A stretch of 64,000 nucleotides of DNA from Cytobacillus firmus (GTDB lineage: Bacteria > Bacillota > Bacilli > Bacillales > Cytobacillaceae). Shown here in pieces: positions 1 through 11,434 of this stretch. Position numbers and translations under genes: made by a program. The stretch's first letter is position 1. The number at the start of each line of letters is the position of its first letter. The DNA is taken from the NCBI RefSeq assembly GCF_023657595.1, contig NZ_CP098323.1, positions 3,868,001-3,932,000 on the forward strand, in the 5' to 3' direction. The notes below the pieces were generated by a model, which saw nothing but the letters and a program-made list of their open reading frames with translations, was not told the origin of the DNA and searched no databases.

Positions 1-103
1 TTTTCTGCTGAAAGGACTCAAGCCCCTTTTCCAGCAGTCGTTTCTCAAGGCCGGGAAATAGAATGATTTTATTTTTTTGTTTTTTCTGTTCCCGCTTTCC
101 CAT
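1..103 (-). CDS. 5' end of a YsoA-like protein (partial)
   Basis: Only the first 34 codons are inside the window; the gene runs off the left edge. The start ATG at 103 follows a GAGGCGG ribosome-binding site. The visible peptide is very basic at first (MGKREQKKQKNK) and then reads IILFPGLEKRLLEKGLESFQQK. In B. subtilis the gene downstream of leuD is ysoA, a tetratricopeptide-repeat protein, and this N-terminus and position agree with it. The identification rests on synteny and a short peptide, since no TPR unit is visible yet. It lies beyond the leuD terminator and so is probably a separate unit. Confidence 0.55.
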   Translation of the reverse strand, partial: MGKREQKKQKNKIILFPGLEKRLLEKGLESFQQK

Positions 104-164
104 GCTAAAACCGCCTCAACTATTATTTTTGAAGTTAGTGTAGCATGAAATAGAACAAAAACAA

Positions 165-195
165 AAAGATTCATGGTTTCATGCCATGAATCTTT
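165..195 (-). terminator. Terminator of the ilv-leu operon
   Basis: A perfect 9-bp stem (GATTCATGG/CCATGAATC) with a 7-nt loop is followed on the minus strand by TTTTTGTTTTTGTT, just after the leuD stop. Confidence 0.85.
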
Positions 196-204
196 CATAG
201 GTAT

Positions 205-798
205 CTACTTTACCGCAAACCGTTTTTCTTCAAAACTTGAAATGCTGCTTTCCAATTGAAGAGTAATCTCTATTTCATCCCAGCCGTTTATCAGCATTTT
301 TTTCCAGTATTCATTAATTGTGAATGATGCGGAAAAATTATATTCATCTTCAACTATTCCATTCTGCAAATCAACCTTCAATTCATACGGCTGATTTTTG
401 GCTCGTTCGAGCAAATATTCGACTGTTTCAGCCGGCAGAGTGATTGGCAGAAGTCCATTTTTTAAACAATTTTGATGGAAGATATCCGCAAACGAAGGTG
501 CAATAATTACTTTGAAGCCATAATCCCCTAAAGCCCATGGCGCATGCTCCCGGGAAGAGCCGCAGCCGAAATTTTCATTTGCAATGAGGATGGAAGCATT
601 CTGATTTTCCGCCTTATTCAGCTCAAACTCCGGGTTAGGCAGCCCTTCTTTCGTAAATCTCCAGTCATAAAAAAGATATTGTCCAAATCCCGTTTTCTCA
701 ATTCTTTTTAGAAATTGCTTGGGGATAATCTGATCTGTATCCACATTGGCTCTATCCATTGCAGCTGCTTTTCCCTGAAGTGTTTTAAATCCGCTCAT
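205..798 (-). CDS. leuD: 3-isopropylmalate dehydratase small subunit LeuD
   Basis: LeuD is the swivelling small subunit of isopropylmalate isomerase, which with LeuC converts 2-isopropylmalate to 3-isopropylmalate in cytosolic leucine synthesis. The 197-aa length is normal. Family signatures are NVDTDQIIPKQFL near residues 18-30 and NENFGCGSSREHAPWAL near 74-90, where the CGSSREH loop contacts substrate. It is the last gene of the ilvB-ilvH-ilvC-leuA-leuB-leuC-leuD operon, 16 bp after leuC, and is followed by a strong terminator. A GGAGGAGAA ribosome-binding site supports the start. Nothing appears damaged. Confidence 0.97.
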   Translation of the reverse strand: MSGFKTLQGKAAAMDRANVDTDQIIPKQFLKRIEKTGFGQYLFYDWRFTKEGLPNPEFELNKAENQNASILIANENFGCGSSREHAPWALGDYGFKVIIAPSFADIFHQNCLKNGLLPITLPAETVEYLLERAKNQPYELKVDLQNGIVEDEYNFSASFTINEYWKKMLINGWDEIEITLQLESSISSFEEKRFAVK

Positions 799-814
799 TT
801 AGTTCTCCTCCTTC

Positions 815-2230
815 TTAATGGACAGTCTCTGCACTTAGCAAGGCACCTACGTCAACAAAATGTCCGTATATAGCGGCTGCTGCCGCCATTAAAGGGCTGA
901 CAAGGTGTGTTCTGGCCCCTGATCCCTGGCGTCCTTCAAAATTGCGGTTTGATGTCGACGCACAATGCTCGCCATTTGGCACAATATCATTATTCATGCT
1001 TAAACACATGCTGCAGCCTGATTCCCTCCATTCAAACCCAGCCTGCTTAAAGATAAGGTCCAGTCCTTCTGCCTCTGCCTGCTTCTTGACCTGCTGTGAA
1101 CCTGGTACAACAAGTGCACGGACATGGGGATGAACCTTCTTCCCTCTAATGATTTCAGCTGCCTGTCTTAGGTCTTCCAGCCGGGAATTCGTGCAGGATC
1201 CAATAAAAACGTGCTGAATTTGAATGTCTTCTATTTTTTGGCCTTCCTGCAGTCCCATATATTCTAAAGCTCTTGATAGTGACTTTTGTTCAAGCTCGTT
1301 TTTGCATTCCTCAAGTTTTGGAATTTGTTCATTCACCTTGGAAGTCATTGATGGATTCGTGCCCCAGCTGACCATTGGCGCAATATCGGCGGCATCAATT
1401 TGAATAGTTTTATCGTATTGTGCATCAGAATCAGATCCCAGCCCTTTCCAATTCTCGACTGCATCCGCAAATCCTGCTCCTTTTGGTGCATACTTTCGTC
1501 CTTGAAGATACGCAAACGTTGTTTCATCAGGACTAACAAGCCCCGCTTTTGCGCCTCCTTCAATGGACATATTGCAAATCGTCATTCTTTCTTCCATTGA
1601 CATTTTTGCAACCGTCTCCCCGCAATATTCAATAATATGGCCTGTACCAAAACCAATTCCATTTTTGGCAATAATATAAAGGATGACATCTTTTGCAGTA
1701 ACACCTTTTTTCAGCTCGCCGTTTATCTCCAGTTTTAATGTTTTAGGCTTGCTCTGCCATAAAGTCTGGGTAGCCAGGACATGCTCAACTTCACTTGTGC
1801 CGATGCCAAAGGCTATTGATCCAAATGCTCCATGTGTGGATGTATGGCTGTCCCCGCAAACAATCGTCATGCCTGGCTGTGTTAGCCCCAGCTCCGGCCC
1901 GATGACATGGACAATCCCTTGTTCAGGACTATCCAGCCCGGCAAGAGGGATGCCGAATTCCAGACAGTTTTTTTCCAAAGTCGTCATTTGATTTAATGCA
2001 ACAGGATCATTGATGACTTTGCGATTATCAGTAGGAATATTGTGATCAACTGTGGCAAACGTTTTATCAGGCCTTCTCACTTTCCTGTTTTTCATTCTTA
2101 AACCGGAAAATGCTTGAGGGGATGTAACTTCATGCACTAAGTGAAGGTCTATGTACATCAAATCCGGCTTTCCTTCTTCCCTGTGGACTACATGCTTTTC
2201 CCAAATCTTATCTATTATTGATTTTCCCAT
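815..2230 (-). CDS. leuC: 3-isopropylmalate dehydratase large subunit LeuC
   Basis: LeuC is the aconitase-like large subunit, carrying the [4Fe-4S] cluster for the isomerisation step of leucine synthesis. The 471-aa protein has the expected cluster cysteines: one in IGSCTNSR (around residue 347) and two in CSMCLSMN (around 407 and 410). Other aconitase-family blocks are [14 protein letters not shown] and [18 protein letters not shown] ribosome-binding site precedes the ATG. A stable hairpin with a short U-rich tail lies directly upstream in the leuB-leuC gap and may affect how much leuCD message is made or kept. Confidence 0.97.
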   Translation of the reverse strand: MGKSIIDKIWEKHVVHREEGKPDLMYIDLHLVHEVTSPQAFSGLRMKNRKVRRPDKTFATVDHNIPTDNRKVINDPVALNQMTTLEKNCLEFGIPLAGLDSPEQGIVHVIGPELGLTQPGMTIVCGDSHTSTHGAFGSIAFGIGTSEVEHVLATQTLWQSKPKTLKLEINGELKKGVTAKDVILYIIAKNGIGFGTGHIIEYCGETVAKMSMEERMTICNMSIEGGAKAGLVSPDETTFAYLQGRKYAPKGAGFADAVENWKGLGSDSDAQYDKTIQIDAADIAPMVSWGTNPSMTSKVNEQIPKLEECKNELEQKSLSRALEYMGLQEGQKIEDIQIQHVFIGSCTNSRLEDLRQAAEIIRGKKVHPHVRALVVPGSQQVKKQAEAEGLDLIFKQAGFEWRESGCSMCLSMNNDIVPNGEHCASTSNRNFEGRQGSGARTHLVSPLMAAAAAIYGHFVDVGALLSAETVH

Positions 2231-2253
2231 TCTGCTCCACTCCTTTTTAAAAG

Positions 2254-2279
2254 AAACACGGCCGAAGATGGCCGTGTCT
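2254..2279 (-). terminator. Hairpin with U-rich tail between leuB and leuC
   Basis: On the minus strand ACACGGCC-atctt-GGCCGTGT is followed by TTCTTTT and then the leuC ribosome-binding site. It resembles an intrinsic terminator or an RNA-stabilising stem inside the operon. Because leuC and leuD lie downstream, it would give partial termination or processing rather than a true end. Confidence 0.5.
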
Positions 2280-2327
2280 CAAGTTTAAAATCAGCTGAAC
2301 CAGTGTCCAGCATCCATCTCTCAGCTC

Positions 2328-3440
2328 TTATGCATAAGCCCCCATGATATTAAGAATAGCCTCATTATCCAAAAGGGTAGCCTTCACCTCTTCAATCATT
2401 TCAGAAGTAGTGACAACCTTTTTACCAAATGAAACAATATCTCTCGTACGATAGCCAGCTTCAAGCACTTGATTAACAGCATTTTCAACCGCTTCAGCCT
2501 CCTCTTCCATCCCGAAGGATAAACGGAGCATCATGGCTGCTGATAAAATCATGGCAATTGGATTAGCTGCATTCTTCCCTTGAATATCCGGTGCTGAACC
2601 ATGAATTGGTTCGTATAAGTAAGGCCCGTTTTCCGAAATGCTGGCAGAAGGAAGCATACCTAGAGAACCGGTCAATACAGAGGCTTCATCGCTTAGAATA
2701 TCACCGAACATATTCTCTGTTACGACAACATCAAATCTTTTCGGGTTTTTAATCATTTGCATAGCGGCATTATCAACAAGCATATGTTCAAGAACCACAT
2801 TAGGATATTGCTTTGCAATGTCCTCTGCAACTTCTCTCCACATTCGGCTGGATTCCAGGACATTGGCCTTGTCAACAGAGGTCACCTTGCCACGCCGCTT
2901 TCCTGCAAGTTCAAATGCCAGCTTAATGACACGGCGCATTTCTTCTTTTTGATAAAACAAGGTGTCCACAACAGCATCTTTTCCGTTTTGCTGTGTCCGT
3001 TCGCTTGGCTTTCCAAAATAAAGTCCGCCGGTTAATTCTCTGACCATCAGCATATCCACGCCTTCAATTACTTCATTTTTTAATGGTGAAGTATCGGAAA
3101 GGCTTGAATAATATTGAGTTGGCCGCAAATTGGCATATAAATCTAATTCCTTGCGAATCCTTAAGAGACCCTTTTCCGGACGAAGGTGGGGAGGCTGCCG
3201 GTCCCATTTAGGCCCGCCAACCGCTCCCAGCATGACCGCATCGCTTTCTTTGCAAAGCTCAAGCGTTTCATTAGGCAGCGGTGTTCCGGCTGCATCAATA
3301 GCAGAACCGCCGATGCTGCCATATGAAAATTGGAATTGATGTCCGAACCGTTCACCAACAGCCTGCAGGACTTCAATTGCACCCTTCACCACTTCTTTGC
3401 CGATCCCATCTCCTGGAAGTACTGCGATACGTTTTTTCAT
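2328..3440 (-). CDS. leuB: 3-isopropylmalate dehydrogenase LeuB
   Basis: LeuB is an NAD-dependent oxidative decarboxylase that turns 3-isopropylmalate into 2-oxoisocaproate. The 370-aa protein starts MKKRIAVLPGDGIGKEV. Family marks are GAVGGPKWD, the RELTGGLYFG block, the SDEASVLTGS metal/substrate region and the nucleotide-binding EPIHGSAPDIQGKNAANP. It sits between leuA (128-bp gap holding an imperfect palindrome) and leuC (97-bp gap holding a hairpin); both gaps are long for this tightly packed operon. Confidence 0.97.
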   Translation of the reverse strand: MKKRIAVLPGDGIGKEVVKGAIEVLQAVGERFGHQFQFSYGSIGGSAIDAAGTPLPNETLELCKESDAVMLGAVGGPKWDRQPPHLRPEKGLLRIRKELDLYANLRPTQYYSSLSDTSPLKNEVIEGVDMLMVRELTGGLYFGKPSERTQQNGKDAVVDTLFYQKEEMRRVIKLAFELAGKRRGKVTSVDKANVLESSRMWREVAEDIAKQYPNVVLEHMLVDNAAMQMIKNPKRFDVVVTENMFGDILSDEASVLTGSLGMLPSASISENGPYLYEPIHGSAPDIQGKNAANPIAMILSAAMMLRLSFGMEEEAEAVENAVNQVLEAGYRTRDIVSFGKKVVTTSEMIEEVKATLLDNEAILNIMGAYA

Positions 3441-3514
3441 TTTAATCCCTCCGTCTGATTTATTGTTTTATAAATTTTTTTCATATTTTATTTCTGCGGC
3501 GCATTTGCTTTTCA

Positions 3515-3567
3515 GGGGAAGGACAGGAGACTTTCCGCCTCCGTCTGCGGAATCTCCCGCTTCCCCG
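3515..3567. repeat. Imperfect palindrome between leuA and leuB
   Basis: GGGGAAG at the left end pairs with CTTCCCC at the right, with inner GGAGA/TCTCC and TTCCGC/GCGGAA matches. It begins two bases past the leuA stop. The left flank (GCGG...TTGCTTT) and the alternating GGAG/CTCC layout resemble the larger palindromic repeat near 36.7 kb, so it may be a remnant of that family. Confidence 0.5.
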
Positions 3568-3568
3568 A

Positions 3569-6119
<2,551 letters not shown>

Positions 6120-6164
6120 TTATCTCCCTCTCCGAATAAGTTTTTTATATTTATAATGGTTTTT

Positions 6165-6683
6165 TTAAACAATAGAGTATGACTTGGACTGCTGTGAAGT
6201 ACGCTGTGTTCCTCTTGGAAAGGCCGTTGTTCCCGTCCTGGCAAGCTCTTTGATTCCATATGGTTTAATGAGTTCAATGAAGGCTTCAACCTTATCAGAT
6301 TCACCTGTAATCTGAACGGTCATGCTATCCTTGCTGACATCTATCACAGAAGCTCTGAAAGGTTCAATTAAAGAGTAAATCTCATTTCTTGTATATGGGA
6401 CTGCCTGAACTTTAATAAGGGCAAGCTCTCTTGCGACAATCGACTGATCCGTGATATCCGTTACTTTTATCACATCGATTTGCTTGTTCAGCTGCTTCGT
6501 AATTTGTTCGCTGGCACCGGAGTCCTCAACATGGACCACACATGTGATTCGCGACATCCCTTCATGTTCAGACAGGCCGACTGAAATGCTTTCAATATTA
6601 AAGTTTCTTTTTGAAAATAGATTAGTAATTCTGTTTAGAACACCCGGCCGATTCATAACAGTCAGGCATATGATTCGTTTCAT
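6165..6683 (-). CDS. ilvH: Acetolactate synthase small (regulatory) subunit
   Basis: This is the regulatory subunit of acetohydroxyacid synthase; it binds the catalytic IlvB and confers valine feedback control. The 172-aa protein starts with an ACT domain ([21 protein letters not shown]) followed by the usual C-terminal domain (LALIKV...[19 protein letters not shown]). Its start overlaps the ilvB stop by 4 nt (ATGA arrangement), typical of stoichiometric co-translation. The C-terminus past residue 160 is serine/glutamine-rich and variable in the family. Confidence 0.96.
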   Translation of the reverse strand: MKRIICLTVMNRPGVLNRITNLFSKRNFNIESISVGLSEHEGMSRITCVVHVEDSGASEQITKQLNKQIDVIKVTDITDQSIVARELALIKVQAVPYTRNEIYSLIEPFRASVIDVSKDSMTVQITGESDKVEAFIELIKPYGIKELARTGTTAFPRGTQRTSQQSKSYSIV

Positions 6684-8401
6684 GGTTTTACACCTGCCAT
6701 TTCATGAAGTCCTTTTCCTGGTGCAATCATCGGATACACGTTTTCATCCGGATCAACCCTGAAATCAATAAGCACTGGTTCACGGTTATGAAGCACCTCA
6801 TCCAATACTTCTTCAGCCTCTGCTTTAGAATGGATGACATATCCTTTTATCCCGTAGGCTTCTGCCAATTTAACGAAAGATGGCTGTACCGGGATTTTAC
6901 TGTGAGAGAAACGGGATTCATAAAAAATCTCCTGCCACTGCCGGACCATGCCAAGGGCCATATTATTAAAAATAATAATTTTCACCGGGAGATTCATTTC
7001 CTGAATGATAGCAAGCTCCTGTGTTGACATTTGGAATCCTCCATCTCCGCAAATGGCGAGTACGCATGCTTCCGGATCAGCCAGCTGAGCTCCAATGCTA
7101 GCAGGGAAACCAAATCCCATTGTTCCAAGTCCTCCTGATGTCACCCATCTGTCTGCTTTATTAAAGCGATAGTATTGGGCTGCCCACATTTGATGCTGTC
7201 CCACATCTGTTACAACAATGGCATTGCCTTCCGTTTTTGAATGAAGCATTTCCATTACTTGCTGGGGTTTCAGACGTCCGGATTCTTTATCATAGTAATA
7301 TGGATATTCCTCCTGCCACCTCAAAATGGTTTCCAGCCATTCTTTATGGGCCGGCGGCTTTCCATCCTGCAGAATCAGCTGCTCAAGAGCTTCTTTTGCA
7401 TCTGCCACAATCGGGATGGACGTTGGAACATTTTTGCCGATTTCAGCGGGGTCAATATCAATATGGGCGACTGTTGCATGTGGTGCAAAATGCTGTAAAT
7501 TCCCTGTTAATCTGTCATCAAAACGGGCTCCAATATTTATCAGCAAATCACATTCTGTAAGTCCCATATTGGCTGCATAACAGCCGTGCATACCTGCCAT
7601 ACCGATGAACAATGGATGACTGGCAGGAAATCCGCCGAGGCCAAGAAGTGTGTGGATAACAGGTATTTGCTGCTGCTCTGCGTAATCTTTTAACTCTTTG
7701 GATGCTCTTCCATGAAGCACGCCGGCACCAGCCAGGATGACAGGCTTTTTCGATCTGCTGACTGCTTCTGTTAATTTTCTTATTTGAAGGTAATTTGGTT
7801 TTAATGTCGGCTGATAGCCCGGCAGATTCACTTCCGTTTCTTTCTCAGGCTGATTCGAAACTCCTGCAGCGATGTCTTTAGGGATATCAATCAGCACTGG
7901 TCCTGGCCTGCCGGTTGAAGCTATATAAAAAGCTTCTTTAACGATTCTCGGAATATCTTCAATGCTGCGGACCTGATAATTGTATTTTGTAATTGGAGTG
8001 GTTATCCCAAGGATATCTGCCTCCTGAAAGGCATCTGACCCAATGACTCCCGTTGCTACCTGGCCTGTAAATACAATCAGCGGAAGTGAATCCATCATTG
8101 CGTCTGCAAGACCGGTAACAATATTAGTGGCTCCTGGTCCTGAAGTGGCAATTACAACACCAGGCTTTCCAGATATCCGGGCATACCCTTCAGCAGCATG
8201 AATTCCTCCCTGTTCATGGCGCGGCAGCACATGAAGAATCTTTGAATGATACAGCTTGTCGTAAAGTGGAAGAACAGCTCCTCCAGGATAACCAAAAATC
8301 ACTTCAACATTTTCTTTCTCCAAGGCTTTTAATAACAGATCAGCGCCGGTGACAGGATATGTCTCCGTTTTTGTTTCTGTTAAGGCAGCTTCCTGCAGCA
8401 T
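6680..8401 (-). CDS. ilvB: Acetolactate synthase large (catalytic) subunit
   Basis: IlvB is the thiamine-diphosphate- and FAD-dependent enzyme that makes acetolactate or acetohydroxybutyrate, the entry to valine, leucine and isoleucine synthesis. The 573-aa protein has an N-terminal TPP domain ([26 protein letters not shown] with the catalytic glutamate nearby) and a central FAD domain. The C-terminal TPP motif starts GDGGFQMS and ends at IFNN, near residues 435-463. It is the first gene of the operon, behind the leucine T-box. The first residues before [17 protein letters not shown] are poorly conserved, so the exact start is the main uncertainty. Confidence 0.96.
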   Translation of the reverse strand: MLQEAALTETKTETYPVTGADLLLKALEKENVEVIFGYPGGAVLPLYDKLYHSKILHVLPRHEQGGIHAAEGYARISGKPGVVIATSGPGATNIVTGLADAMMDSLPLIVFTGQVATGVIGSDAFQEADILGITTPITKYNYQVRSIEDIPRIVKEAFYIASTGRPGPVLIDIPKDIAAGVSNQPEKETEVNLPGYQPTLKPNYLQIRKLTEAVSRSKKPVILAGAGVLHGRASKELKDYAEQQQIPVIHTLLGLGGFPASHPLFIGMAGMHGCYAANMGLTECDLLINIGARFDDRLTGNLQHFAPHATVAHIDIDPAEIGKNVPTSIPIVADAKEALEQLILQDGKPPAHKEWLETILRWQEEYPYYYDKESGRLKPQQVMEMLHSKTEGNAIVVTDVGQHQMWAAQYYRFNKADRWVTSGGLGTMGFGFPASIGAQLADPEACVLAICGDGGFQMSTQELAIIQEMNLPVKIIIFNNMALGMVRQWQEIFYESRFSHSKIPVQPSFVKLAEAYGIKGYVIHSKAEAEEVLDEVLHNREPVLIDFRVDPDENVYPMIAPGKGLHEMAGVKP

Positions 8402-8439
8402 TTGTTGATAACCTCCTCATGTTTTTAAACTCCAATATA

Positions 8440-8765
8440 AAAAGCCCTTCCACCCCTAAAGAAACCTAACGATTGTAGGTATAAGGGATGAAAAGGCTTT
8501 GATCACCTGTTCCACGGTACCACCCTGATTCACGCTTATGATGCGTGCACTCATGAACAGCGATGTGCTGTTCGTTTTGATAACGGGTGAAGAACACCCG
8601 GCAGCCCCTAGTCGATACACTTTCAGGACTGCGCTCAGAGGTGAGTTCATTTTAGGAGGGCATTACCGGGTTTCAGCAGATCCGGCTCTCTGTGAATGCC
8701 TGTCATAAAACTACTTATCCTCTTCTACGCTTTTCCTATTCTGAGATTTAACCTCAACACAATAA
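8440..8765 (-). ncRNA. T-box leader (leucine) of the ilv-leu operon
   Basis: The minus strand carries the T-box sequence AGGGTGGTACCGTGG (8512-8526). Upstream are Stem I elements: GGATAAGTAG, the AGAGAGCCGG/CTGAAACCCGG region, and a specifier loop reading GAA-CTC-ACC with CTC (Leu) at 8643-8645. The competing terminator is AAAGCCTTTTCATCCC pairing with GGGGTGGAAGGGCTTT followed by U's (about 8440-8505). Uncharged tRNA-Leu would stabilise the antiterminator and allow ilvB transcription. Confidence 0.93.
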
Positions 8766-8879
8766 CGCTTTAAACCATTGAATTGATAGATTAAAAAAAA
8801 CCAAATTTTCATATTGCGAGATAAATTTCACTTGGATGAAGTTTATAGTTGTTGGTGTAAATTTCTTATATTGAGGACT

Positions 8880-8908
8880 ATCTTACGCCCATTTTTATCA
8901 GCCGTCAA
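8880..8908 (-). promoter_or_regulatory. Sigma-A promoter of the ilv-leu operon
   Basis: TTGACG (8903-8908), a 17-bp spacer and TAAGAT (8880-8885) predict a start near 8873. That gives a leader of about 470 nt containing the T-box. Confidence 0.75.
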
Positions 8909-8954
8909 CACCCTTTTAATGAATTATTTGATAATTTAGATTAATCTGTTATCG

Positions 8955-8969
8955 TGTATCCGCTTACAT
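8955..8969 (-). promoter_or_regulatory. cre (CcpA-binding) site upstream of ilv-leu promoter
   Basis: ATGTAAGCGGATACA on the minus strand fits the cre consensus WTGNAARCGNWWWCA at every position. It is centred about 90 bp upstream of the predicted start. In B. subtilis CcpA activates ilv-leu from a similarly placed site. Its role here is inference. Confidence 0.65.
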
Positions 8970-9059
8970 TGTTGATATATTCACATTTCATATGACAAAA
9001 TTTTTTTTATATTTTTTTGATAAGGGAGATAAAAACATCTGATGAGGTTTATAGAGGCA

Positions 9060-9127
9060 ATTTAAAAACAACTGGCAGGTTGCTGCCATTAAAAATTAAA
9101 ACAAAAAAACCCACCAAAAAGGTGAGT
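9060..9127 (-). terminator. Tandem terminators after tRNA-Arg
   Basis: The first hairpin (9102-9127) is ACTCACC-ttttt-GGTGGGT followed by a run of T. The second (about 9060-9090) is TGGCAG-caac-CTGCCA followed by GTTGTTTTT. Confidence 0.7.
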
Positions 9128-9167
9128 AAAAATTCGGTAAGATATGTAGTGTTTCCAGATGTGTAAA

Positions 9168-9244
<77 letters not shown>

Positions 9245-9295
9245 ATTTTGATATTATTTTCGTGATTGAGATGTATTAACTTAACGACAAGATTT

Positions 9296-9324
9296 ATTAT
9301 ATTAAACAAATGTTAAGAAGTCAA
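9296..9324 (-). promoter_or_regulatory. Sigma-A promoter of tRNA-Arg
   Basis: TTGACT (9319-9324), a 17-bp spacer and TATAAT (9296-9301) lie about 52 bp upstream of the tRNA 5' end. Confidence 0.75.
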
Positions 9325-9350
9325 CACTTTGTAAAATATTTTTTTATTAT

Positions 9351-9377
9351 TGAGGGAAGACCGGGCTTCCCTCAATT
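9351..9377 (-). terminator. Terminator after ysnB
   Basis: TTGAGGGAAG-cccg-(g)TCTTCCCTCAA pairs on the minus strand and is followed by an A/T-rich stretch with several T's, just past the ysnB stop. Confidence 0.7.
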
Positions 9378-9389
9378 ATTATATTCAAA

Positions 9390-9908
9390 TTAATATCTTT
9401 TTACCAGTGAAAATTTTTGTGTCAGATCAGGAATCTTTCCATTAGAAAAGTCATACACATCCAGTGTAACATCTTCTCCCCTGTTTTCCAGTATGACATA
9501 TGTCCGTTCATTCCTGCCTCTGGGGAGCCTAATGCTTCCAGGATTGATAAACAATATCCCCTCAGACATTTCTGCTCCCAGACTATGTGAATGGCCAAAA
9601 CATACGATATCTGCCTTCAATTCACGTGCCCTGTATGACAGATTCATTAAAGTGGACTTAACGGAATATTTATGACCGTGTGTGACGAAAAAGCGGAATC
9701 CTCCAGCCTCTTCTATTCTGTCCTCCGGAAAATCTGCGTCAAAATCACAATTTCCTCTTACTGCAGCGTAGCCCTTTAGTGATTCATCATCTGCCTGAAG
9801 TTCCGAATCTCCGCAGTGAATCATTATATCCATATCAGGATGTATTTCACGAATTTGGCTGAGTTCTGAGGTTAACCCATGACTATCACTGACAATCAGA
9901 ACTTTCAT
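9390..9908 (-). CDS. ysnB: YfcE/MJ0936-family metallophosphoesterase YsnB
   Basis: This is a small calcineurin-like phosphodiesterase of 172 aa. The metal ligands appear in order: SDSHG (residues 7-11), HCGDSE (about 32-37), RGNCD (about 51-55), THGH (about 75-78), and CFGHSH with GS (about 101-106). It is the last gene of the rph-ysnA-ysnB unit, and its start overlaps the ysnA stop by 4 nt. The physiological substrate is not known for the Bacillus protein; phosphodiesterase chemistry is inferred from the motifs. Confidence 0.9.
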   Translation of the reverse strand: MKVLIVSDSHGLTSELSQIREIHPDMDIMIHCGDSELQADDESLKGYAAVRGNCDFDADFPEDRIEEAGGFRFFVTHGHKYSVKSTLMNLSYRARELKADIVCFGHSHSLGAEMSEGILFINPGSIRLPRGRNERTYVILENRGEDVTLDVYDFSNGKIPDLTQKFSLVKRY

Positions 9909-10516
9909 GAGTTTTCTGCTCCGGCCAGGAAAGAAGGAAGCAGCTCCTCCAGCTTTTGGAGAGCTTTCGCCCTATGGCTGATTTCGCTTTTTTCCTCCGG
10001 CATTAATTCTGCCATTGCCTTGCCTTTTTCTTCTGAATAGAAAATAGGATCATAGCCAAATCCATAAGTCCCTCTTTTTTCTCTTAAGATACGGCCTTCA
10101 CAAGTTCCTGCAACTGTTTCAGTCCTTTTTCCGGGAGCAGCGATTGCTAGCGCGCAATAAAACCGCGCCTGGCGCTTATCATCCGGAATGCTTTCGAGCT
10201 CATCGAGAACTTTGTTCATATTTTTCTGATCGTTTTTTTCCTCGCCTGCATAGCGGGCGGAATAGATGCCCGGCTTCCCTCCAAGCGCATCAATGATCAA
10301 CCCTGAATCATCGGCAATGACCATTCTTCCAAAAGCTTTAGACACGGCTTCCGCTTTAAGAATGGCATTCTCTTCAAACGTGCTGCCTGTCTCCTCAACA
10401 TCCTGAAAATCTGGATAATCCAGAAGGGTTTTTACTTGATAGCCAAGAGGCTTGAACATTCTCTCAAACTCTCTCGCTTTGCCTGCGTTTTTAGTAGCTA
10501 TTATGACTTCCTGCAT
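9905..10516 (-). CDS. ysnA: dITP/XTP pyrophosphatase (RdgB/HAM1 family)
   Basis: This enzyme hydrolyses non-canonical purine triphosphates (dITP, XTP) to monophosphates, keeping them out of DNA. Family signatures are IATKNAGKAREFERMF at the N-terminus and ADDSGLIIDALGGKPGIYSAR, with FGYDPIF near the C-terminal third. The open frame extends upstream to 10654, but the ATG at 10516 is preferred. It has a GGGGAGGG ribosome-binding site, gives the usual length (203 aa), and avoids overlapping rph, which ends at 10518. Gene order rph-ysnA-ysnB matches B. subtilis. Confidence 0.95.
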   Translation of the reverse strand: MQEVIIATKNAGKAREFERMFKPLGYQVKTLLDYPDFQDVEETGSTFEENAILKAEAVSKAFGRMVIADDSGLIIDALGGKPGIYSARYAGEEKNDQKNMNKVLDELESIPDDKRQARFYCALAIAAPGKRTETVAGTCEGRILREKRGTYGFGYDPIFYSEEKGKAMAELMPEEKSEISHRAKALQKLEELLPSFLAGAENS

Positions 10517-10517
10517 A

Positions 10518-11288
10518 TTATGCCCTCCCCGCAAGCTTTTCTCTTTTGCTTTGAATGCTTCCTGAGATATTCTCTCCAAGTGCCGATTTCTGAAGTTCAA
10601 GCAGCTCTGATATCCCTTCCTGTGCAGCACCAAGCATTTCCTGCAGCTGTCCATAAGAGAAAGTCGCTTCTTCTCCGGTTCCCTGAAGCTCTACAAACTC
10701 CCCGCTCCCGGTCATGACGACATTCATATCCACTTCAGCAGAGGAGTCTTCAATATAATTCAAATCCACAACAGCCTGCTTGTCAGTAAGAATCCCCACG
10801 CTTGTGGCCGCAAGGAAATCATTGATTGGATAGCTTGGAAGCTTCTTGCTGCTGTAAAGCTTATCCATCGCCTGTGCCATTGCAATAAAAGCTCCTGTAA
10901 TGGAAGCTGTCCGTGTCCCCCCATCAGCCTGTATTACGTCGCAATCAAGCCATAGCGTTCTTTCGCCAAGCGCATCAAGGTCTACTACTGCCCGGAGTGC
11001 ACGGCCGATCAGGCGCTGAATTTCCATTGTTCTCCCTGAAATTTTTCCTTTTGCTGATTCCCTGATATTTCTCTGTTCTGTAGCCCTCGGCAGCATGGAA
11101 TATTCAGCTGTTATCCAGCCCTTCCCCTGTCCTCTCATAAAAGGCGGGACCCTTTCATCAATGCTTGCTGTACAAATCACCTTCGTGTCTCCCACTGTAA
11201 TGAGTACAGAGCCCTCAGGATGCTTTAAATAATCAGTTTCAATATGTATTGGCCTAAGCTGCTTTGGTTCACGTCCATCTGCGCGCAT
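10518..11288 (-). CDS. rph: Ribonuclease PH
   Basis: RNase PH is a phosphorolytic 3'-5' exoribonuclease that trims the 3' ends of tRNA precursors. The 256-aa protein begins with the typical [14 protein letters not shown]. It carries [17 protein letters not shown], the RNA-binding [10 protein letters not shown] segment and [19 protein letters not shown], which includes phosphate-binding residues. The gene starts the rph-ysnA-ysnB unit, one base from the ysnA start. A weak hairpin lies upstream at about 11368-11397. Confidence 0.96.
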   Translation of the reverse strand: MRADGREPKQLRPIHIETDYLKHPEGSVLITVGDTKVICTASIDERVPPFMRGQGKGWITAEYSMLPRATEQRNIRESAKGKISGRTMEIQRLIGRALRAVVDLDALGERTLWLDCDVIQADGGTRTASITGAFIAMAQAMDKLYSSKKLPSYPINDFLAATSVGILTDKQAVVDLNYIEDSSAEVDMNVVMTGSGEFVELQGTGEEATFSYGQLQEMLGAAQEGISELLELQKSALGENISGSIQSKREKLAGRA

Positions 11289-11434
11289 AAGCGATTTCCC
11301 CCTTCATTTGCTTATATTGAACCTGGGCATTTGCCCAGTAATATTGGCATGCCTATTTTACCAACAAAGAAGAGGCGGCATTATATGCCAACCTCTTTTT
11401 CCTGTTACTATATAGTATAACAAAATCTGCTATA

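Noticed and set aside
8797..8815. A CodY box in the ilv leader (AATTTTCATATT)
   Set aside because: Only the left half fits AATTTTCWGAAAATT, and the region is AT-rich. Not enough to call.
11368..11397. A hairpin between gerM and rph as a gerM terminator
   Set aside because: The T-tract lies on the plus-strand side, the wrong polarity for gerM, and the stem has mismatches. It could be a weak structure only.
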